64,000 nt of DNA from NCBI GenBank assembly GCA_034770075.1, contig CM068388.1, positions 18,533,206 to 18,597,205 of the forward strand, given 5' to 3'. Source of the DNA: Aralia elata (taxonomy: Eukaryota > Streptophyta > Magnoliopsida > Apiales > Araliaceae). This document shows, one piece after another, positions 48,027 to 60,369 of the stretch (position 1 is the stretch's first letter; the number at the start of each line of letters is the position of its first letter). A program made the translations under genes and the position numbers. A model generated the notes under the pieces. It worked only from the letters and a program-made list of their open reading frames with translations, searched no databases and was not told the origin of the DNA.

Positions 48027-49116
48027 CACTACAAAAAAATGGACATTCGGCAACAATTTTTCGGGCAACGACTTATAAACTCGTTACCAAAAATGCATAT
48101 TTAGCAACGAAATTTGTCATTCGTTACAATTTGTAAAAGACTTTCATTTTTTGCAACGAAATGTAAACGTCGTTGCAAAATTTCTTTGCCAATTCGTTGG
48201 CGGGAAAAAAAAACCCGCCTATTTACTTTTTTTGTTGCTAATGTGATCTCTCCTCATCATGGGCAACGAAAAGTTTTTTGTTGCTATATTTCGTTGCCTA
48301 ATATGGGTCACATTCATTGTCAACAATTTTTTTTCGTTGCGTCTTTTGTACAATTTTTTGCAACGACTAGTAAATTGTTGCCCAAAAAATTGTTGCCCAA
48401 AATTAAGATAAATCTAATAAGCACGTTTCGACTCTTTTTTTCCCCAAAACGTATCATTTTGCAATTTAAAATTTTTATTTATTTGGACGCAATTTTATAC
48501 AATCAATTGTTTCACTCCCCCCGTCTCAAAATAAATGCCCAATTTTAATTTTTTTTGTCAGAGTTATAATTTTTGAAATTAAAATTGAGCATATATAGAT
48601 ATACTTTCTAATTTACAAAAATTATAGTTTGTAGTAAATTGGATGTAGTTTATAATTATTAACTCTTGTGGGCAACGAAAAGTTTTTGGTTGCCATATTT
48701 CAAAGTCTAATATGGACCACATTTATTATCAACAATTTTTCTTTCGTTACTTTTGAGATAAGAGTTAGTGTTTTCAATAGATGTTTTATATTACACGAAA
48801 ACTTTTTGAACTGAGAAAACTATATTACTACTTGAAATAAAGCTAAAGGAGCTTCTTCAATGTATCCAACATACCTGATTCATTCTCAAACATTATATTA
48901 AAAGAGTTGTTTGCCTAACTAATATTTGGACTGAAACAAGTTAAGGATTGTAACAATAGCAAAACATCAACTACAACAATAAATTAACTAAATTTCAACT
49001 TTCCATCATATTTAACCAAAATAGAAAAATTAGAATCCAAATATCATCCATTATACTTTACATTAATGATTTACCAAATCTGACATGTTAAACAAAATAT
49101 CCAAGTTTTTGTAGTG
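48027..49116. mobile_element. CACTA-family element or terminus, copy 1
   Basis: Starts CACTACAAAAAAATGGACATTC, the standard CACTA terminus. Next come many subterminal GGCAACGAAA / TTTCGTTGC motifs in both orientations (48055-48400 and again 48668-48755), typical of transposase binding arrays. The likely other end is CCAAGTTTTTGTAGTG ending at 49116, which gives 11 matched terminal bases, but the 3-bp flanks differ (CAG and TCC), so that end is uncertain. A TCCCCCCGTCTCAAAATAAATG stretch near 48515 may be another nested MITE. The same family appears at 63720. Confidence 0.6.
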
Positions 49117-49160
49117 TCCACAACAAAAGTTCAACAGTTTTAAATGTCCATAAATAATGA

Positions 49161-49540
49161 TCAGGAGTTGTTTTTAGCTCTTTCTGTCCCTGAGTTGGTG
49201 TTGCCTTGAATCAAGTGTAAGAATTCTGGATTGTCAGCTAACTTGTTCATTATATTCTCAAGATTGTCGATCCGTTTGTCTTGTGCCCGAATTGTTGATT
49301 AAAGCTCTTCATTTTTAGAGCGAGACGCTTCCAACTCCGCTACCAATGCTTTTTCTTTCTCACTTGATGAAGACTTCTCTGCTTGAGGACCAAATCCAAA
49401 ACCAAGCAATCTCCATGCCTTCTTGCCCAACACTCCAGTCATAATCTCCCTTTTGTCATTACTGTCAACATTTCTAGATTCAGCTTCCATCTCAGAGATG
49501 CATTCAGTCTCAAGTGATTTCATTTCATTTTGTGAAATTA
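49161..49540 (-). pseudogene. CACTA TNP1-like C-terminal tail
   Basis: Reads leftwards as ISEMEAESRNVDSNDKREIM, VLGKKAWRLLGFGFGPQ, then a Ser/Glu-rich coiled coil (EKEKALVAELEASRSKNEEL), a TAA in place of Gln, STIRAQDKRIDNLENIMNKL, and ends KNNS at 49161. The GKK..R..GFG.GP box followed by Glu/Gln-rich helices is typical of the second protein of plant CACTA elements (TNP1 / transposase_24 type). On the other side it joins the intron of a water dikinase fragment. Confidence 0.5.
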
Positions 49541-49568
49541 ACAACAAATGAAAATCATTCAAACATAC

Positions 49569-49984
49569 CTTTAGTGTTTTCAAGTATGATGTAAGATCAC
49601 GAATAAGACCTTTGGTATCAATCCTAAATTGAGGCACTGATAGAATGGGTCGGTCATAACTTGCAAGCATATCTTTTGTGAGACCTTTTTCTGTTAAAGT
49701 TTTCCAATAAACATCAATTCTGAAACCACATCTCATGTAGTTTAGAAGTGCATGTGACAAAAGGAAACCATATAAGTCCAATAATAATGCAAAGATTGCC
49801 ATGTTGGATAAAATTATTTACCTCGTATACTTCCAGTGCATCTGCAAATAATAATAATAAAGAGATCTGTTTTGTATATCCATCAATTACTTGCCTTGCA
49901 TAGAACCACATCATCTGGGCTACTATTATTATGCAACTTCTGATGCCACTCCGACATCATGCCACCCTTGCACTCATTGTTTCT
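49569..49984 (-). pseudogene. Fragment of a glucan/phosphoglucan water dikinase gene (exons and introns)
   Basis: On the - strand, one exon begins after CTGTTAG at 49984 and reads RNNECKGGMMSEWHQKLHNN then SSPDDVVLC. A further exon (49751-49569) reads ALLNYMRCGFRIDVYWKTLT, EKGLTKDMLASYDRPILSVP, QFRIDTKGLIRDLTSYLKTL, and ends at a good donor (AAG/GTATGT). These motifs are those of the plant starch dikinases that phosphorylate glucan in plastids. SYDRP and RIDVYW look closer to the phosphoglucan type (GWD3/PWD), but I am not certain. The part between the two exons (49752-49850) has damaged splice sites. Only about 110 residues of a very large protein are present, so this is a captured or residual fragment. 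Confidence 0.65.
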
Positions 49985-50929
49985 CTAACAGTTATAAAGC
50001 AAGGAAGACATTAGTTTCCAGTGACTGGAGTCTCTAACACTTGCCTTGGTCATTGTATAATAAAAAATTTTATGATTGATTATATATTAATCCTCTAGTT
50101 ATTACTGTAGTTTACGAGATAAAAACACTAGATTATGCAAAAACAGAGAAGAAAGAAAGAGAGTATTGGGATTACCTTTGGAGAGGAGAAGTATCAAGCT
50201 GACTACAAAAAGAAAGAACCGCCTCAAGGGATCCAGTATGATAAAGACCCAACGCCTCATACAAAGGATTAATATTGTTGTGAGCTACATATCCACTCAC
50301 TTCATTTTTACAATATATTTAATTTGACTAGTTGTTAAGATATTATCTTGACCCCAGTCTATTTTATTTTATTTTTAAAAAAAGCAAAACTAATAATAGA
50401 GCATATCTAGAAGGGCCTGGTTATGGTTATCTAACAAGGCACGGTTAATTAAGCAATGGCAATACATGTCACATAAAAATGTAGTCTAGTCATATATAAC
50501 CAAAGATTTAGAAAACAACTACAGCAAATAGCAATGTTATTATTATATTCTAGTTTAAAAAGGAAACATAGAAAAGCAGGCTTTTATACCTGTTTGATAT
50601 ACATTTAGTGTCCATCCTTTTTTTATACCTACCAGATTCAACTACTTGAGCTATATAGAATTATAGATTACTTATACAAAGCCCATATACAAGCAACGCA
50701 AAATAAGAAAGTATAAAATGAGTTCTTTAAAATCATATCATAGACATTAGCAAGTATTCGCTTTTAATAAGCTCCTTTGAGTAGAATTGTTACACATTTG
50801 ACCATAAATATTGAATGATAGCCAAAACCCAAAAGAAACACAGGATTTATTAACTACACTCGAGGAAAAACAGGAACATGCATACAGCTTAATAAATAAC
50901 GAGTTGCATAATGTCAAAGCTCTACTTAC
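49985..50929. other. Spacer between two host-gene fragments
   Basis: Mostly AT-rich, no gene recognised. A - strand stretch at about 50165-50290 reads VAHNNINPLYEALGLYHTGS then LEAVLSFCSQLDTSPLQR, which looks exon-like but which I could not assign. Confidence 0.4.
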
Positions 50930-51965
50930 AGCACTAGAGGACCCCAAGGCCCAAGATCTTGCTCAACCCGTATCAGGAAGTCCTTCAATATCTGTAAAAC
51001 AATAATCCCTTAAGAATGTAAGACAAGATATATCATATAAATTTAAACAAAATCATTTAGTAAATATATACCTATACTGCCTGCATTTATAACAGTTAGC
51101 CTAGACTCCACATGCTCTCAATATCCAAGTCAAAAATCCAACATAATTCACGCAATGTTGTACAATTAAAAGACATTAACCCTTAAAGAGACAGTAGATT
51201 GAAGATATAACAGAGTTGGTAGTTTGACCAACTTATCAAAACATACTTTGCCTATCCCGTAGAGGCAGCAAGGAACTAGAACTAACAAATTCAACCAGGA
51301 AAGATACTACAAACTAGCAAATTAAAAGGAAATTGTCCTCTATCACAAACTAGCTACTTCCTCGTATCATCAACGTCCACGTCCATGTGGCTAAGTAAAC
51401 AACAAGAAAAAATTGAACCTTTTCCACAGATGAGGAGAGTAATAAATACAGTAATTGATACTATTAAACAATTAAAGATTCATATATCCATTTACTCAGA
51501 GTACTTATCTTGTTAAAATCTAAATGCAAACAACCCTAGGATTAGGAAGATTATAAATTAGAAAACTAAGATAGCCAAGACAACTTCAACAACAAATAAA
51601 TAAGCCCAATAAACAATTCACTGAAATTAATAAAAATAAATAAAATAAAATAACCCCGTACAAGATTATATGAACAGGTTACAATTTACAAAACAAGTTA
51701 TCAATTGGGAACAACATAGTGTTAAGACATACAAAATCATCTGAGTCTGATTATACAAATTAGCTACTCCGATTAAAAGAAAAACAATAAACCCAGTAAA
51801 ATTAATCAATAAAAAATTAGCTAAAGCTGATAAAGTAACAAAATAGATGAGACCCAAATGTAAAAATTGAACCTTTTCGACGGTAAGAGTAACAAAGGCA
51901 GTAGTGATGGCGGCGATAAGGAGGAGAAGGGTAATTCTTAGAAAAGAGAGCCAATTGAACGTCAT
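50930..51965 (-). pseudogene. First two exons of a TVP38/TMEM64-family membrane protein gene
   Basis: Exon 1 (51965-51873, 31 codons) starts MTFNWLSFLRITLLLLIAAI, a basic start and membrane span, and ends TVEK. Exon 2 (50991-50930, 62 nt, preceded by TTTTACAG and followed by GTAAGT) reads ILKDFLIRVEQDLGPWGPLV. Joined in frame, this is the N-terminus of the plant TVP38/TMEM64 (SNARE-associated Golgi-type) membrane proteins of the slr0305-like group. The 881-bp intron starts with a weak donor (GTTCAA). A frame continues upstream of the ATG (CRPWRRKLS) without its own ATG. The next expected exon (AYIPLTV... region) is not found to the left, so only the 5' end survives. Confidence 0.72.
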
Positions 51966-52196
51966 TGATAGCTTGCGACGCCAAGGTCTGCACTCCACCT
52001 CGTCTTGATCCTCTGTTGTGGCTTGCTTTAAGGACAAGCGATGTACTGTATATTGGAATGGGAATTTTTCATTTTATAAATGGATCTCTAATTTTAGGAT
52101 AGAAAAATATAATTTCTTAAACAAGTCTGTAGGTCATGGTAACTCATGAATCTCTTCTCTCTTATATAAATTATCAGAAATTCAACTTCAAGTGTA
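51966..52196. other. Upstream flank of TVP38-like fragment
   Basis: AT-rich, with CTTATATAAATTATC near 52161. No gene seen before the CACTA relic on the + strand. Confidence 0.4.
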
Positions 52197-52628
52197 AATG
52201 CAAGTGGCATATGGTATAGAAACGACCCATACATATTAGCTTCTCAAGCAAAACAGGTTTTTTTGTGGATGATCTGAAATTAGGCCGCAATTGGAAAATT
52301 GTTCAAAGGTTTAACCACCGACACGTATTTCGTATTTGATGTTCCGGAGGACGAAATGGACGAGATTGAAGAATATACTGTTGACGATGTTGTTAACCTT
52401 GATCATGACTCACCCGATATCGACATTATTGTTGAGGATCGGGAAATAGGGCCAATGGATAGAGTTGACGTTGATCCAGAAACAATAAATAGCAGTGTCT
52501 TGATACAAAGAACTCATAAAATTAACATAGAACACAATATCTTATTGGATGAAGACATTGATGATGATGTCGATGAATATGATTTTGTGGAGGATGAATT
52601 TGATGAGGAGGGGTATAGTGAGGGATGA
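52197..52628 (+). pseudogene. CACTA TNPD transposase C-terminal relic (DUF4216-like)
   Basis: Reads NASGIWYRNDPYILASQAKQ VF, then after a one-base shift in a T run (about 52258) FVDDLKLGRNWKIVQRFNHR HVF. After another shift at about 52300 it reads TYFVFDVPEDEMDEIEEYTV and an acidic tail, ending EEGYSEG at 52628. The 'DP(F/Y)ILASQA.QVF...DD...WK.VQ' signature is that of the C-terminal DUF4216 domain of plant CACTA transposases. All upstream transposase domains are missing. Confidence 0.65.
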
Positions 52629-53572
52629 TACACCTGTTGATTATCGTAGCGAGGAAGAACAAAGTATGGACGAGGAAGATGATAAGAACTAGCATCAAAT
52701 AAAGTATGCCTTTTGTCTTATCAAACTTGCAACATTTGAACGATTAATAGCACGAAATATAGGAGGGGTATAGTGAGGATGATACACCTGCTTCTTGGCT
52801 TGTGTCCATCGTCTTTAATCAAACAGAACAAAGGTACCCATTCTAGGTTTCTGTTCTTGACCTTTACCCACATCTAACGAAAGTATTTACCATGTAATCT
52901 ATAGACTACATATTATATTATATTATATTGATTTACATATCTTTTGCATCTTCCAGGAAGATTGAAAACTAAATGTCTCTTTGGAATCTCTGAATTTAGC
53001 TGTATTTAGTTGCTTCGCTGCACAAAATACATTGTAGACACAAATTTCTTAGTTGTGAGCAAAGCTGTGGATACTCAAAATGATGAGTATTACTTCCCAT
53101 AATTTATGATATTTTTATTCATAGTGGCGTCGATCATCTAATTGTCTGTATTTAGATTTTTATCAGTTTATGCAAATGGAAGTATATGCTTGGATATTTT
53201 TACAGAATCAGTGGAGTCCTCCTATTTGTGAAGTTGCTGCTATACTTACTTCTATTTTGGTGTGCCTCGTTATGTACTTTTTGAGTCTTTTCTGATATAT
53301 TTTCTTATATGGTGTTGGTGTTTATACATGGCATAAATTTTTCTTTGATATTGAGGGTTGCATGCAAACAATTTCTGTTGGGTCCTCTTCATACTAGCAA
53401 GCAATTACTATCAGCATAGGACATGACTACAGTTACAAGTCATCCTGTGTCTCTTGGCGAATCCTAAGATTATTTCTACTAAAATCAATGGCACTATATC
53501 TTACCTTTATGTTCTAAGGACAAGCAAAGGAATTTCAGTGAGGCTAGTGAAGCAGAAGTTGAACAGCAAGAA
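52629..53572. other. AT-rich spacer with a small local duplication
   Basis: GGAGGGGTATAGTGAGG-GATGATACACCTG occurs at 52608-52640 and again at 52763-52790. No other feature seen up to element E. The frame at 53454-53735 crosses the LTR boundary and is chance. Confidence 0.5.
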
Positions 53573-56500
53573 TGTGACGCCCCCAAATCTGGGTACCTCA
53601 AACCCGAGTTCGGTGCTACACGGTACATCCCATTCCACACAACATAATAGACATGAATGTAATTACTATAATATTACAACACGTCTTACTCTCAATTACA
53701 GGTTCTATTACCATAACATCATTCCAAATACATAATAAGTCTTAATATTACATCATTACTAATACAAATAAACAACGACGCCATCTAGACGTTCATCTTG
53801 CCCTTTCCCTTGTCCTTACCGGAACCTTCGACCCGTTTGGCCTTAGCTGCAATGTTTAATATAAAGCAAGAATGAGCATTCAATTGCCCAGCAAGTATAG
53901 CAATTGAATAACTACATTATCAATAATCATACCACTTCTTTACTCTACAACTGGAACAATAGTTGCGAGCCATTCTGAATAACAAGAATAATACTTTGCT
54001 TTCGTTTTAAAAATATATTTTTGAAATGACATTGAGTGGTGACAAGACCTTGAACTTTCTTTTACTTTCTTGAAAAGGTACACATCAACATAACTGTGAA
54101 CCGTCTTACTTACGAGCACTTCTAGGTGATCAGCCTATTGTATTCTATGTTGATCAACACTCTAGCTGGAAACGACTATATGCGTTTGTTTAGGCGCTCG
54201 ATGCCGTATCAGAATAACTGACTAAAAAATGCCCCTAATATTAGGGTTGTTCATCTCATTCATACCTCAGAATCCTAACCAAAACAATTCGGTTGGATAG
54301 CTCTACTTAATCATCAGTAACATTTCAAGGATTTATTATCAAATCAATAAAATATTTCAATATCTGTCTAGCCGAAACAAATGGCATCGACGTTCTCTAT
54401 AACAGTTCATATATATGTGAACTTGAAAGCTTCAACAATTTATGTCATAACATAGCTCGAATACTTGTGCAAATACTTAAAGATTTACATAAGTAAGGAA
54501 TTCACACAACCATATATGTATTGCGTAAATCGGAACTTCAAACATCGCATGAGAGTCATGAGAATATAAAATCAAATGAATCAAATAAACTTGCCCAACA
54601 TAAGGGTTAGACAAGCGTTAGAAAACTTGCCTTAAGCGTTTGCTACTATTTGACGTTAATCGTCCTTCAAATGTCCTACACATTTAAGTACATATCCACA
54701 TACAAATTAGCCACATAATTGATGCCAAATATTGGTTTACATTACTCTATAATGTTTATTCTAATTAGAAATATAATATCAAACAGGGTTACACACACTT
54801 GATACGACGTTTCGACGTTCGCACAACGCACGCCCGATTCGCCTCTTATGCATAAGTTTAGCATGCTCATACACTTGTCTAATTCATCATTGATTAATGC
54901 TAAGAGTCATTATAAACCATAATTTACAAGTTTTAGAACCTAGAACAACATCTTCTAGCGTCGGAAGCATTACACGTTACATACGCGCATGTACGACGCC
55001 CTCCGTTTGCCTTCTAATACACAATAGTCCTAAAAATGGCCAATTTAGGAATTCATCAAGTCTGAAATTACCAATTCTAAATAATGGAAATTGTAAGTCT
55101 ACTTCTTAGCTTTCCGGATCATCTTGAATCATCCAAAACGGAGTTCGTATGAGAAAGTTATGCCCATTTTACTAAAGTAGGTCAAAGCTGTCTAGCCTAC
55201 TGTTGCTCTAGCGCGGGGCGCGCCAATTTAGCCTTATGGTGGGCGCGCCCAACTGGCAGAGTTTTAGTTGCTCATCATCCAGCATGCTCTGTTTTTGCTA
55301 TTTTACTCCAAAGCTCATAACTTCTTCATTTTAAGTCGGAATTAGGTCATTCTGGAGGCTATGGAAAGCTTATAACATGAACTACAAAATCCTCATGGAT
55401 TCATAATCTTATAGACTCTTTGATAAATCGAAATAGTGGCTCCAAAGAGCCTAGTCCAACTAGTTTTTTAGCGAAACTCCGAGTTAAGCCAATTCATTCT
55501 CCCTCTTTGTTTCTTAGCTATTATACAACAAGTCAATATGACTTAACACATGCTTCTATTACTAAGCTAAGAAACATAACATCATTTCATCAATTAATCA
55601 ACACCTAGTTCTCAAGTTCTTAGAGAAATTCCTCTCTTAGATATTTTATCAAATGGTTTGTGAGAATGAGTTAGAAACTCATATTGGAGTAGAGTTTCAT
55701 TATACTCTAGTCCAGATTTCCAATTGAAATCATTTCCTACAAACCTCTAAGCACATAGCAACAATGCTCAACCATCTAACACAACCAATACATAGTGATT
55801 ACATTATTGACAAAACATGAATAACAGTCCATAATGTCCATCACAGTCCATTTCTTGATTCCTTATGCATAGGTTCGATTCTCATTCATTGTTCGACTTT
55901 CACATATCATTAATAAGGTTTAATAGAGCTAATCAACATTTATACATGTTCATGAGCAACCAAGCAATTTCAGCCACATAACTCCAACAAAGCAATCAAA
56001 GCAAAACTATAAACTTGGAAATAATGTGGAAATGAGCTAAGCTCTATATTGCTTACCTCTTGGAGCTCCTTCTAAGGTGCTAAATGAATTAATGCTCAGC
56101 TGCTACAACGCTCCTTCTTCTTCCTCAAATCACCCGTGAACTCATCTCTCACTTTTCTCTCAATTTTCAGTTTCTAACTTAGCAACAATCAAAGGAATGG
56201 GGGAATGGCAAGGCATGAGTATTTATAGAGGGAGTGATCAGAGCTTCATGGATAGGTTGAGGGCTGAGCGTGCTCTGCTATGGTAGCTCCACATGGCTGG
56301 GGGAGTGAGCTTTGGCTCCTCCAAGACTCGGGTACTCCCCCCGCTCTCCTCCTAAGTTGCTTTATTACATTCTTCCTTCACCAAATGCAGATTGCTCCTC
56401 CCCAAATGCACCCACATTCTTCATTTTCTTCTCTTCTCTTCTCTCATTCCTTCTCCTGTACACTTCTCCCACCTTCAATTCTCAGCTGATTCTATAACCC

Positions 56501-56942
56501 ATATCCCTTATGGGTTATGGGTTGTGGGTCATGGGTTACGGGTTTGGGTCATGGACTAGGTCCATGGGTTTTGGCCTTCAAATAATAATCTATTGGGCTT
56601 CTAATTTAATTCCAATTAGGCTTCAAATAAAAAACCAATTGGGCTTCTAATAAATCCTACACTTGGATTATTAATCCCTTTCATTAACGTTTTGACGAAA
56701 TTATGAAAAGTCATAAAATCGAAAAATGCGTCTTTTGCGTAAATAGTGCTTTAGCGTTATTCCTCTAAATGATTTAATCAATACCATGAAATAACAACAC
56801 TCAAAAATTATCACATACACGTCATATGTAGTAATAAAACATTCAAACACATAACACGGAATAATATTTATAAAAGTTCAATTTATTTAATAAAATTCAT
56901 AGGCTCGTGTTACAAAGCTACCCACAATTCGTGGTCGTTACA
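53573..56942 (-). repeat. 3' LTR of element E (3370 bp)
   Basis: Matches the start of the right LTR (62619 onwards) and, more distantly, the LTRs of B. A - strand TATA box (CTCTATAAATACT) lies at about 56218-56230, placing the promoter about 715 bases from the - strand LTR start. Tandem repeat content is lower than in B. No gene carried. Confidence 0.9.
56218..56230 (-). promoter_or_regulatory. TATA-like box in LTR of E
   Basis: CTCTATAAATACT on the - strand is a good TATA core at a plausible place for the LTR promoter. The right LTR is cut before this position in the window, so the active 5' copy cannot be checked. Confidence 0.45.
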
Positions 56943-56988
56943 TCCTCCCCCCTTATAAGAATTTTGTCCCCAGAATTACGACATAAGG

Positions 56989-59900
56989 TTAAACAAAAAG
57001 ATGGGGATAATTTTTCTTCATCTTATCTTCGAGTTCCCACGTCGCTTCTTCGGCGTTGTGGTTCCTCCATACTACCTTCACAGAATATATTGTCTTACTT
57101 CGTAAGACTTGCTCTTTCCTATCAATTATCTGAATAGGAATTTCTTCATATGTTAAGTCTTTCTCAACCTGAATAGGTTCATACTCTATTACATGCTTAT
57201 AGTCTTGCTTATAGGGTCGTAGTACCGACATATGAAACACGTTATGGATGTGTTCTAACTCAGGGGGTAAAGCTACCTCATAAGCCACTTCCCCTACCCT
57301 TCTCAATACTTCAAACGGTCCTATAAACCTCGGACTCAGCTTCCCTTTCTTCCCGAACCGTATATTCCCCTTCCAGGGAGATACCTTCAAGAATACGTAG
57401 CTACCGACGTCGAAGTCTCTCTTCTGGCTGGGCTGCAACTAGTCTTGCTCTTATTACCTTGACGATCTCCGCAGTTTGTTGTACCAATTTCGGTCCCAAC
57501 AATTTGTGTTCCCCTACCTCATCCCAGCACAATGGCGTTCTGCATTTCTTTCCGTATAGCGCTTCATAAGGCGGCATACCTATACTGGCGTGATATCTAT
57601 TATTATATGCAAATTCAACTAAAGGTAGGTGGTCATCCCAATTCCCTTTAAAGTCCATCACACATGCCCGTAGCATATCTTCTAAAGTCTGTATCGTCCG
57701 CTCACTCTGCTCGTCTGTTTGAGGATGATACGCTGTGCTCAACCTCAGCTGCGTTCCCAATTGCTCTTATAAACTCTTCCAAAAATTCGAAGTGAAATGC
57801 GGATCCCGGTCCGACACAATCGAAATTGGCACTCCATGCCTAGAAATGATTTCCTTAACATAGAGTTTAGCTAGTTGGTCTAATTTAAACCTAATTCTGA
57901 TCGGTAAGAAATGCGCCGATTTTGTCAAACGATCCACTATGACCCATATAGCGTCGTATCCCTTCTGCGTCATTGGAAGTCCTACCACAAAATCCATCGT
58001 CATATGCTCCCATTTCCACTCTGGAATCTCTAAGGGTTGAAGCAACCCACTTGGTCTCTGATGCTCGGCCTTGCCTCTTTGACAAGTCAGGCACCTACTA
58101 ACACACTCTGCGACTTCTCTCTTCATGTTCGGCCACCAAAAATGTAGTCGGAGGTCTTGATACATCTTTGTACTTCCCGGATGAATTGAGTACCTCAAAC
58201 TATGGGCCTCTTGCAAGATCTCTTCCCGCAACTCGGGTACTGGTGGTACCCAAATTCTTCCTTCAAATCTCATCACTCCCTCGTCATCGAGTTTATACTT
58301 AATTTCCTCCCCTTTGGAAATTCTCTGTTTTATTCCCTCGCACTCCTCATCGATGAGTTGTGCTTCTTTTACTCTGTCCAATAAGATTGGGCGAGTCTCT
58401 ATCGTAAACAACTTCTCCCCCGATTCTGTCGGGAACCTCACTTCTATCTCCAGTTTAGCCATCTCTGTTATTAGCTCATCTTGAGCCGTTAACATTGATA
58501 ACTTCCCTCGACCCTTCCTACTTAAGGCGTCGGCCACTACATTCGTCTTCCCTGGGTGATATAGAATCTCACAATCATAATCTTTGATCAATTCTAACCA
58601 CCTCATCTGCCTCATATTCAACTCCTTCTGTGTGAAAATATATTTTAGACTTTTGTGGTCCGTGTATATCTCACATTTCTCGCCGTATAAGTAATGCCTC
58701 CAAATCTTCAGGCAAACACAACTGCTGCCAATTCGAGATCATGAGTAGGGTATCCCCTCTCATAATCTTTCAACTGTCGTGACGCATACGCAATGACTTT
58801 ACTGTGCTGCATAAGCACGCACCCAAGTCCCTTGTGTGACGCGTCACTATAAACTACAAAATCACCTGTATCATCCGGTAAGAATAATATTGGCGCCTCG
58901 CTCAACCTTTCCTTGAGCTCTCGGAAGCTCTCCTCGCACTTCTCCGTCCAAACATACTTTACTGCCTTCCTTGTTAATTGGGTTAATGGGGTTTCTATCT
59001 TTGAAAAATCCTGAATAAATCTCCGATAGTAGCCCGCTAACCCTAAGAAACTACGCACTTCTGTCGGCGTCTTCGGCTGCTCCCAGTTAATAACTGCCTC
59101 CACCTTCGCTGGATCTACGGATATACCGTCTTTATCGATCACGTGTCCCAAAAAGTGGACTCTCTCTAACCAAAATTCACATTTCGAGAATTTCGCATAC
59201 AACTTCTCCCTCCTCAAGGTTTCCATTACTATCTTTAGGTGTTCAGCATGATCTTCTTATGTCATAGAGTAGACTAGAATATCATCTATGAACACAACTA
59301 CAAATTTATCCAAATGCTGCTTGAACACTCTATTCATTAAGTCCATAAATGCGGCTGGTGCATTCGTTAACCCAAATGACATCACCAGGAACTCATAATG
59401 GCCATAACGAGTCCCGAATGCTGTCTTAGGTACGTCATCTGCTCTCACCTTTAGCTGATGATACCCCGTTCTCAAATCTATTTTAGAAAAGTATTTTTCC
59501 CCTTTCAACTGATCAAACAAATTGTCGATCCTGGGCAACAGATACTTATTCTTGATCGTTACTTTGTTCAACTCCTGATAGTCGATACAAAGCCTCAACG
59601 ATCCATCCTTCTTCTTCACGAATAACATTGGCGCTCCCCATGGAGACACACTTGGTTGGATATACTTTTTATCTAATAACTCCTGCAGTTGAACCATCAA
59701 CTCTTTCATCTCCACTAGCGTCATTCTATATGGTGCCCTTGAAACGGGTGCCGTTCCAGGTATTACGTCTATTACAAACTCGGTCTCCCTATCTGGTGGA
59801 AGTCCTGGCAATTCGTCCAGAAATACATCAGTGAATTCATTCACGATAGGTATCTGCCCCATTTCGGCTCCCTCTCGTTGGGTATCAACAACATGGCATA

Positions 59901-60369
59901 GATAACCTACACACCCTTTTCTTAACAGCTTCCTGGCTTGCATTGTCGACAACAAACTCGAACGTCTAGGAGATTTACTACCATAGAACATTACCTTAGA
60001 CTGCTTCGAAGTCTGAAGGTTTATATTTTTCTTTTGGCAATCGATTACTGCCCCGTGGTTAAACAACCAATCCATTCCAAGTATTACATCAAATTCTCCC
60101 AGTTTAATCAGAATTAAATCTACCGATAACTTATGCCCTCTTATCTCGACGCAACAATTTCTATAAACATGATCAACAGGGATTACTTCCTTATTCGCAA
60201 CTTCTATGTTGAAGGGAGACTCTAGTTTCTCTAGAGGTAAGCTTAAACGTTGAGCAAATTCACATGATACAAAAGAACAGGTCGCACCCGAATTAAATAA
60301 CACATAAGCATTAATATTATTGATCGGAATGATACCTGAGACTACGTCTCCTAATGCCACTACATCTTG
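56989..60369 (-). pseudogene. pol of element E (protease to chromodomain)
   Basis: The protease box reads LFNSGATCSFVS (near 60290): the catalytic Asp of the same box in B (LFDSGAT) is Asn, a G-to-A change that would kill it. RT is well kept (WGAPMLFVKKKDGSLRLCID; VVVFIDDILVYS near 59280). RNase H VVYSDASHKGLG lies near 58850. One base is missing near 58709 (VFA then LKIWRH in another frame). Integrase zinc region (HSLRYSIHPGS...CLTCQR, near 58180-58070) and core MDFVVGLPMTQKGYDAIWVI are followed by TAA for Gln near 57765 (KSL-stop-EQLG). A small deletion lies near 57420, and the chromodomain VKVVWRNHNAEEATWELEDK ends at 56989. Confidence 0.85.

Noticed and set aside
48511..48660. Stowaway-type MITE (CTCCCCCCGTCTCAAAATAAATG)
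   Set aside because: The left end resembles Stowaway ends, but no right inverted end or TA duplication was seen. The same holds for the one near 38275.
50811..51005. 64-codon + strand ORF
   Set aside because: It is antisense to exon 2 of the TVP38-like fragment, whose - strand reading has splice sites and clear family motifs.
53454..53735. 93-codon + strand ORF
   Set aside because: It crosses the boundary of the E LTR at 53573, so it cannot be an original gene.
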